Source: Bosea sp. F3-2 | GTDB lineage: Bacteria; Pseudomonadota; Alphaproteobacteria; Rhizobiales; Beijerinckiaceae | Length of the DNA stretch: 64,000 nucleotides | NCBI RefSeq assembly: GCF_008253865.1 | Contig: NZ_CP042331.1 | Coordinates: 3,224,001-3,288,000 of the forward strand | Direction: 5' to 3' | Part shown: one piece after another, positions 9,404-18,265 of the stretch | Layout: every line of letters starts with the position of its first letter | Position numbering within the stretch: position 1 is the first letter of the stretch | Translations under genes and position numbers: made by a program | Notes under the pieces: model-generated | What the model saw: the letters and a program-made list of their open reading frames with translations, nothing else | Databases searched by the model: none | What the model was told of the DNA's origin: nothing

Positions 9404-9973
9404 ACGATCCGGCTTCCCCCAAAACAGGAGCGACACAGAACAATCAATGGCGGCCGGAATTGACGGTCTCCAGTTCGTCAGCTTGATTACGAACTGACTG
9501 GAACGGGCGTTCCAGGATTTGACGCTCGCCGTAGCCCGGCAACCCTATCCGGCGTTGTGGGGCGTCGAGCGACCGTTCCTGTGGGGTTTGCGCGACAATC
9601 CCTAACTCGTGACCCGAGAGCCTGATCCTCGTCCGGTCTGAGGGAGACTCCTGGGTTTCATTTCTGGCCTTAGGCGGCCTGTTTTTCCAGGCCGGATTTG
9701 AGTGCGAACTCGGCGGGCGTCATGTTGCTGAGGGGCGTCGTCCGTCTTCTTGAATGGCGGGCACTACCCAAGTCTGGGGGAGGATCAGGGGCTCACGTCA
9801 CCAGTCATCCGCAACGGGTGACACAAGCAGGGGCGCGTCGCGTGGCCTCGGTCGCCTTTACCCGTTGAACGGGCGTCGGATCCGAGGCCTAATGCCAGGC
9901 TGGACGGTGAAACCTGCATACGAACAGACAGAGCTGCGACGAGCTCATCTCCTGCCAGACAGGACAAAGAATT
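9404..9973. other. Intergenic region containing the end of a lost IS3-type element
   Basis: About 570 bases. Only the IS3 transposase tail at 9640-9735 is recognisable. The remainder (9410-9630 and 9740-9970) shows no gene and no clear repeat. Confidence 0.5.
9640..9735 (-). pseudogene. C-terminal end of an IS3-family transposase plus the element's terminus
   Basis: Minus strand ends with SNMTPAEFALKSGLEKQAA and a TAA stop at 9670-9672. This is the characteristic end of IS3-group OrfB integrase domains (LTPxEFA near the C-terminus). It is followed within about 30 bases by TGAAACCCAGGAGTCTCCCT, which resembles an IS3 terminal repeat. Nothing of the catalytic DDE core remains upstream, so it is a decay relic. 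Confidence 0.7.
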
Positions 9974-10798
9974 TTGCGATTGCTTGCGCGCCTATTCCAG
10001 AGATTGCTCATTTTCTGCCTGGGCGCATTCAGCGTCTGGCTGATCGTCTTCGTCGTATTCGATACGGCGGACCACCGACTTCCATGGATCCTAGCAGTAA
10101 GCCTCACTTACGGGCTGGCAGCCTATGTCATTTTGCCAACCGTGGTCCGAATGGGGCTGAAGGTTCTTCACCGGAAACTTATCCCTAGATACACGATCAC
10201 CGGAGATGGCTTGCCCGGCGATCCGGTAAACCTCGTCCTCATCGGCACCCTTCAACAACTCTGCGATGCGTTTGCAACGGCGGGTTGGTCAACAGCGGAT
10301 CGTTTGGGAATCGCGAGTTCGTGGCGAATGATACGCGCGTTTTTACTCAACTCTCCGTATCCCACAGCTCCTTTCAGCTCCCTCTATCTCTTTGGACGGA
10401 GGCAGGACATAGGTTTCCAAGAGCCCATCAACAACAGCCCGCGCAAGCGCCATCACGTCCGTTTCTGGGCGTTGAGCCTCGCCCACTCGGAGGACGATAT
10501 GGCAGCGGCGAGATTCTGGTTGAACACGGATAAACCGTCGACCGATCAGCGCGTACTTTGGGTTGGGGCGGGCACCAGAGACACCGGCCTATCACTGGCC
10601 CGACTAACGCTCCAAGTGACCCATGCGACCGATTCAGACACGAATGCGGAACGCAACTACGTCATCACCCAGTTAAAGGCAAAGCGGGTGATCGGGGAGG
10701 TCGCATTGCACCAATCCGGATCACGGTTGCAGACCGGAAAGGTTAACCACTACATTACCGATGGCGAGATCGCCTTCGCCAGCCTGATAGAAAATTGA
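9974..10798 (+). CDS. LssY C-terminal-domain membrane protein
   Basis: A 274-residue protein with two N-terminal hydrophobic segments (FCLGAFSVWLIVFVVF and a second at about 38-60), followed by a soluble domain of about 190 residues. PRYTITGDGLPGDPVNLVLI, FATAGWSTAD and LYLFGRRQDIGFQ match the LssY C-terminal domain (PF14067) found fused to, or next to, PAP2 and DedA proteins. The start is a TTG; no better in-frame start with a strong ribosome-binding site was found, so the N-terminus is uncertain. The biochemical role of this domain is unknown. The downstream gene is about 95 bases away on the same strand. Confidence 0.75.
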   Translation: MRLLARLFQRLLIFCLGAFSVWLIVFVVFDTADHRLPWILAVSLTYGLAAYVILPTVVRMGLKVLHRKLIPRYTITGDGLPGDPVNLVLIGTLQQLCDAFATAGWSTADRLGIASSWRMIRAFLLNSPYPTAPFSSLYLFGRRQDIGFQEPINNSPRKRHHVRFWALSLAHSEDDMAAARFWLNTDKPSTDQRVLWVGAGTRDTGLSLARLTLQVTHATDSDTNAERNYVITQLKAKRVIGEVALHQSGSRLQTGKVNHYITDGEIAFASLIEN

Positions 10799-10894
10799 AC
10801 AAGGATCTGTACGACCGCTACTCTCGCTCGGATTCGTGGATCCGCGCTGGGAATCGGTGGGCACCGAAGCCGGCAGTCGAGCTCGAAACCGCAT

Positions 10895-11953
10895 GTGCGA
10901 CGAAGGCCGATGAGAATTACACGACCAGCGACGTTCTGGCTCGCGGTCTCTGCGCTCGCGTTGGTTACGTTGGTGCTGTTGCGCCAAATCCTGCTGCCGT
11001 TCGTGGTCGGTACGTTGCTTGCGTACCTGCTCGTTCCGGTGGTCGACAGGCTGGAGCGGCTCGGGATGAACCGTTCCCTAGCGGCTCTGGCCGTCTTCCT
11101 TCCGCTGGTCGCGGCTCTTATCGCCTTTCTGCTCGTGATACTGCCGGCCATTATTGGCGAGCTCAGATTTTTCGTTGAGGAGTTCCCCGCCTACGTCACA
11201 AGACTCCAGTCGCTCATGAGCGATGCAAGCCGCCCCTGGCTGCACAGTGTCATGGGCGACGAACTCCACATCGAGCAATCCACCGCCGAAATCGCGAAGA
11301 CGATGGGCAGCAACTGGCTCGATGGCTTCCTTCGCTCGTTGTGGTCGAGCGGACTGGCCTTGATTTCCCTTCTTTCGCTCATCGTCGTCACGCCGATCAT
11401 CGCCGTCTATCTCGCAATTGACTGGCAAAGAATGATTGCTACGGTCGATGGCTGGTTCCCCCCGACATACCGCGACGATATGCGGGCGCTTGGGCGTGAA
11501 ATCCACGATACGGTCGCTGGCTTCGTGCGTGGGCAGGTCGTCATCTGTCTCGTTCTTGCCGTGCTTTATGCGACAGCTCTGAAAATGACAGGGCTCAACC
11601 ATGCCATTTTGATAGGAATGACCGCAGGCCTCATCAGTTTTGTTCCCTATTTCGGGGCCGCCACCGGGTTCTTAGTTGCGGCCTGTGTTGCAATGGCCCA
11701 ATTCTGGCCGAATTGGGCACCTGTCGCCGTGGTGGGGGGCATCTTCGTCGTCGGAGAAATGCTTGCCGATTATGTGCTGTCGCCGCGCTTCATCGGTCGC
11801 CGCGTCAACCTCAACCCGGTCTGGATGATGTTTGCGCTGTTCGCTTTTGGATGGCTGTTCGGCTTCATCGGCGTGTTGTTGGCGATACCTCTCGCGGCAT
11901 CGCTGGGCGTGATCCTGCGGTTTGCGAGGCGGCGGTCTCTGGTTAGGTCGTAG
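10895..11953 (+). CDS. AI-2E-family (PerM-like) membrane transporter
   Basis: A 352-residue inner-membrane protein of the AI-2E transporter family, with about eight membrane segments. Supporting features: N-terminal RQILLPFVVGTLLAYLLVPV, the PAIIGELRFFVEEFP amphipathic region, VTPIIAVYLAIDW in the middle, and the paired C-terminal glycine/proline segments including GFIGVLLAIPLAASLGV. Length is usual (about 340-370). Family members have been linked to AI-2 export, sodium/proton antiport or general permease roles, so the substrate cannot be named. It probably shares a transcript with the LssY-type gene upstream, as the gap is short and no terminator is visible. Confidence 0.9.
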   Translation: MRRRPMRITRPATFWLAVSALALVTLVLLRQILLPFVVGTLLAYLLVPVVDRLERLGMNRSLAALAVFLPLVAALIAFLLVILPAIIGELRFFVEEFPAYVTRLQSLMSDASRPWLHSVMGDELHIEQSTAEIAKTMGSNWLDGFLRSLWSSGLALISLLSLIVVTPIIAVYLAIDWQRMIATVDGWFPPTYRDDMRALGREIHDTVAGFVRGQVVICLVLAVLYATALKMTGLNHAILIGMTAGLISFVPYFGAATGFLVAACVAMAQFWPNWAPVAVVGGIFVVGEMLADYVLSPRFIGRRVNLNPVWMMFALFAFGWLFGFIGVLLAIPLAASLGVILRFARRRSLVRS

Positions 11954-12048
11954 CCTCATAAGCGCGAAGCCAAAGCCGCATTTTTGCCTTGTCGCCAAGA
12001 AGAGGACGTTCCGGAGATGAGGTTGTCCCTCGCGCCAGGCTGGTTTGG

Positions 12049-12831
12049 CTAGTCGTTGACGATCGCTTGCAGGAAGCGGCGCGTGCGTTCCTGGCTCGGA
12101 TTGGCAAAGAAGCTGCGGGCCGGCGCCTCCTCGACGATCTCGCCGGCATCGAGCAGCATGGCGCGGCTGGCGACGCTCTTGGCGAAGCCGATCTCGTGCG
12201 TGACCACGACCATGGTCATGCCGTGGTCGTGATGAACCTTGCGGATCACCTGCAGCACCTCCTCGCGCATCTCGGGATCGAGCGCCGAGGTCGGCTCGTC
12301 GAACAGCATCAGCGTCGGCTTCATCGCCAGCGCACGGGCGATCGCGACGCGCTGGCGCTGACCGCCGGATAGCTGGAACGGGTAGGAATCGGCCTTGTCG
12401 GCCATCCCCACGCGTTCGAGGAGCCGGCGGCCCTCGTCACTGGCCTCCCGTGCAGATTGGCGCAGGATCTTCATCGGCGCGATCGTGATGTTCTGCAGCG
12501 CCGTCATATGCGGAAACAGGTTGAAGTTCTGGAAGACGAAGCCGGTCGAGAGTCGGATCGACTGCAGTTCTTCCGACGTTGCGGTCGTGACATTGCGGCC
12601 GCCGACCGTGATGGCGCCGGCATTGATCGTCTCCAGCCCGTTGATGCAGCGCAGCAGCGTGCTCTTGCCGCAGCCGCTCGGCCCGCACAGCACCAGCACC
12701 TCGCCCTCGGCGACATCGAGCGAGATCCCGTTGAGGACCTTCACCTCGCCATAGGATTTATGGACGTCCTGGATGTGAATGAAGTCACGCGCGGCAGGCA
12801 TGGCGGCCGTCGCCCTCAGATCGGTTGCCAT
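12049..12831 (-). CDS. Polar amino-acid ABC transporter ATP-binding protein (GlnQ/HisP type)
   Basis: A 260-residue ATPase of a polar amino-acid importer. Walker A GPSGCGKST, Q-loop (VFQNFNLFPH), signature LSGGQRQRVAIARALA, Walker B LMLFDEPTSALDPE and the H-loop (VVVTHEIGF) are intact. The ATG at 12831 lies 16 bases inside the end of the permease gene, so the two are coupled; a longer upstream frame only overlaps permease coding sequence. It is last in a minus-strand operon TPP enzyme - binding protein - permease - ATPase. The substrate is unknown; the enzyme encoded first may act on what is imported. Confidence 0.94.
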   Translation of the reverse strand: MATDLRATAAMPAARDFIHIQDVHKSYGEVKVLNGISLDVAEGEVLVLCGPSGCGKSTLLRCINGLETINAGAITVGGRNVTTATSEELQSIRLSTGFVFQNFNLFPHMTALQNITIAPMKILRQSAREASDEGRRLLERVGMADKADSYPFQLSGGQRQRVAIARALAMKPTLMLFDEPTSALDPEMREEVLQVIRKVHHDHGMTMVVVTHEIGFAKSVASRAMLLDAGEIVEEAPARSFFANPSQERTRRFLQAIVND

Positions 12832-13484
12832 TTCTGCAGCCTTTCGATCATCCGCATCAGGATGGTGTAGCCCCAGATCAGCGCGACATAGAGCAGTGCT
12901 GCGCCGGTGTAGAATTCGAGGGGGCGGAAGAACTGCACCGTCAGCTCCTGCGCACGGAACATCACCTCGGGCACCGCGATCAGCACGGTCACGGTCACGT
13001 TCTTGATCACGGTGATGTGGACGTTGGTCAGCGAGGGCAAGGTGGCGAAGAAGGCCTGCGGAAGGGTGATGTAGCGCATCACCTTCCAGCACGAGAAGCC
13101 GAGCGACTGCGCCGCCTGCACCTGCGTCTGCGGGATCGCCTCGAGTCCGCCTCGGAAAGCCTCGCAGGCAAGCGCCGCGCCGTTGAGCGAGAGCGCGATG
13201 ATCGAGCTCGCCGTCGGCGACAGCGAAGTGCCGGTCAGGATCGGCAGCACATAGTGGATCCAGATCAGCAGGACCACCACGGGCAGCGTGCGGAACAGAT
13301 CAACGAAGATGACGGAAGCGCTGCGCACCAGCCTGCGGCGAGACATGCTCATCGCGGCCAGTACGACACCGAGCAGGGTCGAGAACAGGATTGCCGGAAA
13401 GCTCGTCCACCAGGCATGCCAGAGGCCGCCGGCGAGATACGGCCCGTAATCGCTGAGAACGCCGAACTGGAAAGTGTAATTCAT
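12816..13484 (-). CDS. Polar amino-acid ABC transporter permease (HisM/GlnP type)
   Basis: A 222-residue permease with about five membrane segments. The EAA loop (ACEAFRGGLEAIPQTQVQAAQSLG) follows the polar amino-acid family pattern GxxRGxxxxIPxGQxEAAxALG. Only one permease gene is present, whereas many relatives have two, so a homodimeric channel is implied unless a partner is encoded elsewhere. The end overlaps the start of the ATPase gene by 16 bases. Confidence 0.93.
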   Translation of the reverse strand: MNYTFQFGVLSDYGPYLAGGLWHAWWTSFPAILFSTLLGVVLAAMSMSRRRLVRSASVIFVDLFRTLPVVVLLIWIHYVLPILTGTSLSPTASSIIALSLNGAALACEAFRGGLEAIPQTQVQAAQSLGFSCWKVMRYITLPQAFFATLPSLTNVHITVIKNVTVTVLIAVPEVMFRAQELTVQFFRPLEFYTGAALLYVALIWGYTILMRMIERLQKWQPI

Positions 13485-13553
13485 GTCCCGACCTGGCCAG
13501 AATGCAGGCGAAGAGGGACGCGCCGCCGAACGCGACGCGTCCCCGGGGTGAGG

Positions 13554-14366
13554 TCAGCGCGGCCCGGTCGCGAGTTCGGACGGCAACTTCCACTTCTCGG
13601 CGAGGCTGCGGTACCAGCCGCGCAGCTGCATCGCCCGGACATAGGTGTTGAGGAACACCACGAGGTCGAGATCGGAGTAGCGGACGGCGTGATTCATGCT
13701 CGTCCACTCGGTCTTGTCGGCCGCGAACCTGACATTGCGCAGCTCGGTCGGGCGCTCCTCCGCGCGCATCGCGTTCGAGACGGAATCGCCGATATAGGCG
13801 GTCGACCGCCCCTGCATGACTTCCAGCACCGCGGCCGCGGTGTCGGAGAGCGGGTTCACCTTGGCGTTCTTGAAGGTCCGCTGAGCGAATTGCTGGGCGG
13901 CCGTACCGGTGACGACCGAGACGACATTGCCGGGCTTGTCGAGGTCTTCGGAGCTCTGCACCGGGCTGTCTGCGCGCACCATCGCGGTCGAGGACAGGTA
14001 GCCGATCGGATCGGTGAAGGCGACGGCGGTGGCGCGCTCGGGCGTGGCGCCGAGGCCGCTCATCACTACGTCCCATTGCCCGGCCTGAAGTCCCGCGACC
14101 AGCCCGCTCCAGGTCGTGTTGACCAGTTGGACCTTGATCCCGGTCATCTGCTCGAAATTGCGAATGTCGTCGGCGATGAAGCCCTCGTATTCGTTGGTTT
14201 TCGGATTGAGCAGGACGAAGCGGTTCCAAGGCGCGACGCCCACGACCATCTTCTTCTCCTTGATGATCCGGTCCAGCGTCGGCCCGGCCTTGGCGGCCGA
14301 GGCCGAGAGCGCCGTGACCGCGGCGAAGGCGGCGACCATCGTCATGGCTACGAGGCGTTTCAACAT
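13554..14366 (-). CDS. Periplasmic amino-acid-type substrate-binding protein
   Basis: A 270-residue family-3 solute-binding protein. A signal peptide occupies about residues 1-27. The mature protein begins GPTLDRIIKEKKMVVGVAPW. The substrate-facing region WDVVMSGLGATPERATAVAF corresponds to the hinge-proximal DxxxxGxTxTxERxxxxxFS motif, where an Arg contacts ligand carboxylates; here the pattern is ATPERATAVAFTDP. Lies between the TPP enzyme gene (64 bases away) and the permease gene (69 bases away), and should deliver ligand to that permease. Confidence 0.92.
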   Translation of the reverse strand: MLKRLVAMTMVAAFAAVTALSASAAKAGPTLDRIIKEKKMVVGVAPWNRFVLLNPKTNEYEGFIADDIRNFEQMTGIKVQLVNTTWSGLVAGLQAGQWDVVMSGLGATPERATAVAFTDPIGYLSSTAMVRADSPVQSSEDLDKPGNVVSVVTGTAAQQFAQRTFKNAKVNPLSDTAAAVLEVMQGRSTAYIGDSVSNAMRAEERPTELRNVRFAADKTEWTSMNHAVRYSDLDLVVFLNTYVRAMQLRGWYRSLAEKWKLPSELATGPR

Positions 14367-14430
14367 GCTGTTCCCCTCCCTGCTTCAGGCTGTCTCTCCG
14401 GCAGCCCATTGATGCTGTGCGAGCGCGACC

Positions 14431-16131
14431 TCAGTGAACGGCGTCGGTGGTGAGGATGCTCTCGAAGCCGACGATCGGCGCCGTGGCGTCCGGGTCGATC
14501 ACGACATCGAGCACATAGGGTCCATTCGCCGCTTGTCCGCGGGCGAGGCCGGCAGCGATCCCCGCGGGGTCGGTGATGCGCTCGCCCTCGCATTTCAGCA
14601 CGCGGCCGAGATCGGCGAAGTCGATGTCGAGGAAGTCGCATTCGAGATAGCGACCCATCACCTTCTGCTCCCAATGGCGCTGGAAGCCGAGCGTTCCGTT
14701 GTTAAAGACGACGACCAGGACCTCGACGCCGTAACGCGCGGCGGTCTCGAGCTCGTTGAAGACGTAACCGAAGGCGCCGTCGCCGGTGACGCAAACGATC
14801 CTGAGCGAGGGATCGGCAAGCTTGGCGCCGATCGCCGCCGGCAGGCTCCAGCCGATGCCGCCGGTGCCGCGCGGCGAGAGGATGAAGCGGCCGGCCTTCG
14901 GCACGTCGATATGGCTCATCGCCCAGCCGGTGACATAGCTCGCATCGGTGACGATCAGGGTCTTCTCGTCCGCACGCGCCGAGATCTCGGCGAGCAGGCG
15001 CTCGGGCCGGATCGGCATCCGGCCGGAGGTGGCGGCAGGCCGGAATCCCTCGCGCCAGTCGCGGGTCAGCGCATGCAGGCGCTCGCGGCCCGCCGCGTCA
15101 GTGCGCGCCAGCCCATCCTCGGCGCAATGGGCGAGCAGGTCGCGCAGCGTGTCGCGGACGTCGCCGACCATGGCGATGTCGGTCGAGAAGTTGCGGCCGA
15201 TCTCGGCCGGGTCGATGTCGAGATGGATCAGCTTGGTGCCGGGCTTGGGCAGCGACCAGTCGCTGTAGCAGATCTGCCCGGTGCGCGAGCCGAGCACGAA
15301 GACGACGTCAGCCTCGGCGAACAGTGTGTTCGAGATCCGGCCGCGGCCATAGCGCCCGCCCGTAGTCGAGCCGAGCGGGCCGGCGGCGAGAGGGTGGCCG
15401 TCGGGGATGGCGCCGCGCCCGGTCATGGTCGTCGCGACCGGCATGTCGAAGAGCTCCGCCAGGATGCGGATCTCCTCCTCGGCGCCCGAAATGATCGAGC
15501 CGCCACCGGCGATCAGCAGCGGCCGGCGCGCGCCCGCCAGCAATTGGGCGGCACCGGCGATCGACTCCCGGCTCGCCCGGACACGGTTGGCCGGAAAATG
15601 GGTATAGGCCGGATCCGCCCAGGTCTCGGCCTCAGCCTCGGCCGCCATCACATCGCCCGGGCAGAGCAGCACGACCGGGCCGGGGCGCCCCGTCGTCGCG
15701 ATCCGGAATGCCTTGCGCACCGCATCGCCCGCCTGCTCGGGCATGTCGATGCGAATGACTTCCTTGACATAGGGGCCGAGCGCCACCGCGTGATCGAGCG
15801 CGCTGCTGGCATGCTTGTTCTTGAGCCGCAGCGCATGGTCCTGCACCAGCGCGATCACCGGCACGGAAGAGCGCTGCGCCTCGAGGAGGCCGGTGATCAG
15901 GTTGGTCGCGCCGGGGCCGAAGGTCGCCGCGCAGATGCCGGGACGGCCGGTCACCTGCGCATAGCCATGCGCCATGATCGCCGCATGCTTCTCGTCGCGC
16001 ACGGTGACGATGCGGGTGAAGGATCGATCGACCGCGTGGAAGACGTGGATCGGGTCCTCCATCCCGAACAGGCACTTCACCCCATAGCTCTTCAAGGTCG
16101 CATAGAGCAGCGCACCGCCGGTTCCTCGCAT
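14431..16131 (-). CDS. Thiamine-pyrophosphate-dependent enzyme of the acetolactate synthase/decarboxylase superfamily
   Basis: A 566-residue three-domain TPP enzyme. N-terminal PYR domain: catalytic Glu in VRDEKHAAIMAHGYAQ, then the CAATFGPGATNLITG segment. Central Rossmann-like domain about 185-330. C-terminal PP domain: CVTGDGAFGYVFNELETA continuing to VVFNNGTLGF, the GDG..NN Mg-TPP site. It resembles acetolactate-synthase-like enzymes but shows no regulatory-subunit partner, so true acetohydroxyacid synthesis is unlikely. It may decarboxylate or ligate a 2-oxo acid derived from the ligand of the co-encoded amino-acid transporter. First gene of the operon, divergent from an IclR regulator. 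Confidence 0.88.
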   Translation of the reverse strand: MRGTGGALLYATLKSYGVKCLFGMEDPIHVFHAVDRSFTRIVTVRDEKHAAIMAHGYAQVTGRPGICAATFGPGATNLITGLLEAQRSSVPVIALVQDHALRLKNKHASSALDHAVALGPYVKEVIRIDMPEQAGDAVRKAFRIATTGRPGPVVLLCPGDVMAAEAEAETWADPAYTHFPANRVRASRESIAGAAQLLAGARRPLLIAGGGSIISGAEEEIRILAELFDMPVATTMTGRGAIPDGHPLAAGPLGSTTGGRYGRGRISNTLFAEADVVFVLGSRTGQICYSDWSLPKPGTKLIHLDIDPAEIGRNFSTDIAMVGDVRDTLRDLLAHCAEDGLARTDAAGRERLHALTRDWREGFRPAATSGRMPIRPERLLAEISARADEKTLIVTDASYVTGWAMSHIDVPKAGRFILSPRGTGGIGWSLPAAIGAKLADPSLRIVCVTGDGAFGYVFNELETAARYGVEVLVVVFNNGTLGFQRHWEQKVMGRYLECDFLDIDFADLGRVLKCEGERITDPAGIAAGLARGQAANGPYVLDVVIDPDATAPIVGFESILTTDAVH

Positions 16132-16158
16132 CGTCTTCTCCCTTGACGTTTTGATTTT

Positions 16159-16181
16159 GTTGCGTATTATGCAACATGTTG
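16159..16181. promoter_or_regulatory. Palindromic operator candidate between the TPP operon and the IclR gene
   Basis: GTTGC at 16159-16163 and GCAAC at 16171-16175 form an inverted repeat around a 7-base centre. It overlaps a second perfect 10-base palindrome, CAACATGTTG, at 16172-16181. On the minus strand the first dyad contains CATAAT, a plausible -10 box for the TPP operon. Symmetric sites of this size in the divergent gap are expected for an IclR-family dimer. No binding evidence exists in the sequence itself. Confidence 0.6.
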
Positions 16182-16235
16182 TTTATTCATCGTGGCGGCG
16201 CTTTGCCGCCGCGTCAAGCCGCAATGCGAGGCGGG

Positions 16236-16991
16236 ATGAAATCGATCGAGAAGGCCGTCAGCGCGTTGCAGCTCATGGTTGAATCCGGTGGCGAGCTGCG
16301 GGTCGGCGATGTCAGTCGTCACCTCAAGGTGAACCGCAGCACGGCGTCACGTTTGCTCGCTTCGCTGGCAGGTGGCGGCCTGATCGAGCAGGACCCGCTA
16401 ACCCAGCGTTATGGCGCAGGAATTCTCGCCGTCCAGCTTGCCGCGGGCTTCCATCGCAAGTTCGACATCGTCGAGCAGGCGCAGAAGGAAATGGAAGCTC
16501 TCGCGCGCGAGACGCAGCACACGGTCTGGTTGGGGGTGCTCTCCGGAGCGGAGGTCGTCGTGCTCAAGACGGTGCGCGGCTCGCAGCCGATCCAGTTCGC
16601 GGTCGAGCCCGGGCACCGGCTGCCGGCGCATGCCGCGGCGATGGGCAAGGCGCTGCTCTCGCTTAAGCCCGACGCGGAGATTCGCGGCCTGTTCGAAGGC
16701 TCCCTGGCTGCGACCACCAAGCAGACGCTCCACTCGGTCGACGAATTGCTCCGCGAGCTGGCCCTGACGCGGCTGCGTGGCTACGCCATCTCCAATCAGG
16801 AGCTCTTCGACGGCGTCAAGGCAATCTCGATCGCCCTCACGGAGAAGCACAAGGGCACGTCGATCGCCGTCAGCGTCTCCTATCCGCTCTTCGCCCTGTC
16901 TGACGGCAACGATCAGGTGATCGTTGATGCGCTGCTTGCTTTTGGCCGCCATTTCGGCGCCCGCATTGGTGATGCCCGGTGGACACGCTAA
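16236..16991 (+). CDS. IclR-family transcriptional regulator
   Basis: About 251 residues. An N-terminal winged helix-turn-helix (SIEKAVSALQLM, ELRVGDVSRHLKVNRSTASR) is followed by an IclR effector-binding domain (VWLGVLSGAEVVVLKTVRGS, PAHAAAMGKALLSL). The ATG at 16236 is preferred because GAGGCGGG precedes it and the HTH begins at once; ATG 16224 and 16176 are alternatives, the latter lying inside the operator palindrome. It is divergent from the TPP/ABC operon and is the obvious candidate to control it, probably responding to a small carboxylate ligand. Confidence 0.9.
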   Translation: MKSIEKAVSALQLMVESGGELRVGDVSRHLKVNRSTASRLLASLAGGGLIEQDPLTQRYGAGILAVQLAAGFHRKFDIVEQAQKEMEALARETQHTVWLGVLSGAEVVVLKTVRGSQPIQFAVEPGHRLPAHAAAMGKALLSLKPDAEIRGLFEGSLAATTKQTLHSVDELLRELALTRLRGYAISNQELFDGVKAISIALTEKHKGTSIAVSVSYPLFALSDGNDQVIVDALLAFGRHFGARIGDARWTR

Positions 16992-17218
16992 GTTATCGAT
17001 CCGCGAGAAACCTCACAGGTTGAAACGCGGATATCGACACATCGAGCTTCTATTGGCTGGAGAGCAGTCGAGCGCCAGTTGCAGACATTGGGAAGCTGCC
17101 CGAGAGATGACGTATCGCGGTGGCTGCGCGCGATCTGGGAGCGGGAGTGCGCGGCCCTTCACATACGGTGCCGGAGAGGTCGGACCTGACCTCGGCAGCG
17201 AGCGAAGGAGCGACGGCG

Positions 17219-18265
17219 ATGGCGCATTTCGTAGGTCTGGACGTGTCGGTGCAGGAGACGGCGGTGTGCGTCGTCGACGAAGCCGGCAAGGTTGTGTGCG
17301 AGCAGAAGGTTGCGACCGAGCCGGACGATCTCGTCGGGCTGCTCACGTCCATCAGTGGCGACTATGGCCGGATCGGGATAGAGGCCGGTCCGCTCTCGCA
17401 GTGGCTGGTGAATGGCTTGGCGGCAGCAGGCCTGCCGGTGATCTGCGTCGAGACGCGGCACCTGAACTCGCTCCTGAAGGCGCGACAGGTCAACAAGTCG
17501 GACCGTCACGACGCTCGTGGCATCGCGCAGATGATGCGCGTCGGCCTGTTCAAACCGGTCCACGTCAAGACGCTGGCGAGCCAGGAGAAGCGGATGCTGC
17601 TGACCAGCCGGAAACTCCTGCAGCGCAAGATGCTCGACATCGAGTTCGACCTGCGCGGCACGCTGCGCAACTTCGGCCTCAAGGTCGGCGTGGTCAGCAC
17701 GGCCGGGTTCGAGGCTCGCGTCCGCGACCTGGTGGCGGGCATGTCCAGTCTGTCGGCGATCGTGGAGCCGCTGCTCACCGTCCGGCGCGTCCTGCGCCAG
17801 GAGTTCGCGCGGATGCACAAAATGCTGCTCGAAGTGGTTCGCCAGGATCCCGTGTGCCGGCGGCTGATGACCGCGCCTGGCGTCGGGGCGGTCGTGGCGC
17901 TCACCTATCGGGCGACGGTCGATCAGCCGCAGCGCTTTGTTCACTCCAGGGCGGTCGGCGCGCACGTTGGTCTGACACCTCGACGCCACCAGTCCGGCGA
18001 GAGCGACTATGATGGCGGCATCTCCAAGTCCGGCGACACCATGCTGCGGACGATGCTGTACGAGGCCGCCCAGACGCTGCTTACGCAGAGCCGGCACTGG
18101 TCCTGGCTCAAAGCATGGGGCACGCGGGTCGCGCAGCGGCGCGGCATGCGGCGCGCCATCGTGGCCGTCGCCAGGCGACTGGCGGTGATCCTGCATCGCA
18201 TGTGGGTCGACGGCTCCGACTTCCGCTGGGGGCGCGACCCGGCAGCCACCGTTGAGGCGGCCTGA
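17219..18265 (+). mobile_element. IS110-family transposase, apparently intact
   Basis: A 348-residue DEDD transposase. N-terminal RuvC-like domain: first Asp in HFVGLDVSVQETAV, Glu in GIEAGPLSQWL, and the DRHDARGIAQMM segment carrying the remaining acidic residues. C-terminal Transposase_20 domain: TAPGVGAVVALTYRATV, GLTPRRHQSGESDYDGGISK and SGDTMLRTMLYEAA with the family's catalytic serine. No frameshift or stop. ATG 17219 is chosen because the domain starts there; a frame open to 17120 has no domain content. The element's ends are not resolved, since this family lacks conventional long inverted repeats and uses non-coding flanks; these may lie within about 17050-18450. Confidence 0.92.

Noticed and set aside
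14431..16131. Naming the TPP enzyme as acetolactate synthase (ilvB)
   Set aside because: No small regulatory subunit gene, and the operon context is transport plus IclR control, so biosynthetic acetolactate synthase is not supported.
12825..16146. Two long plus-strand frames (542 and 570 codons) opposite the ABC transporter and TPP enzyme genes
   Set aside because: They are antisense shadows of GC-rich coding sequence: Arg/Asp/Gly/His-rich, with no domain, whereas the minus strand has complete, motif-bearing proteins.
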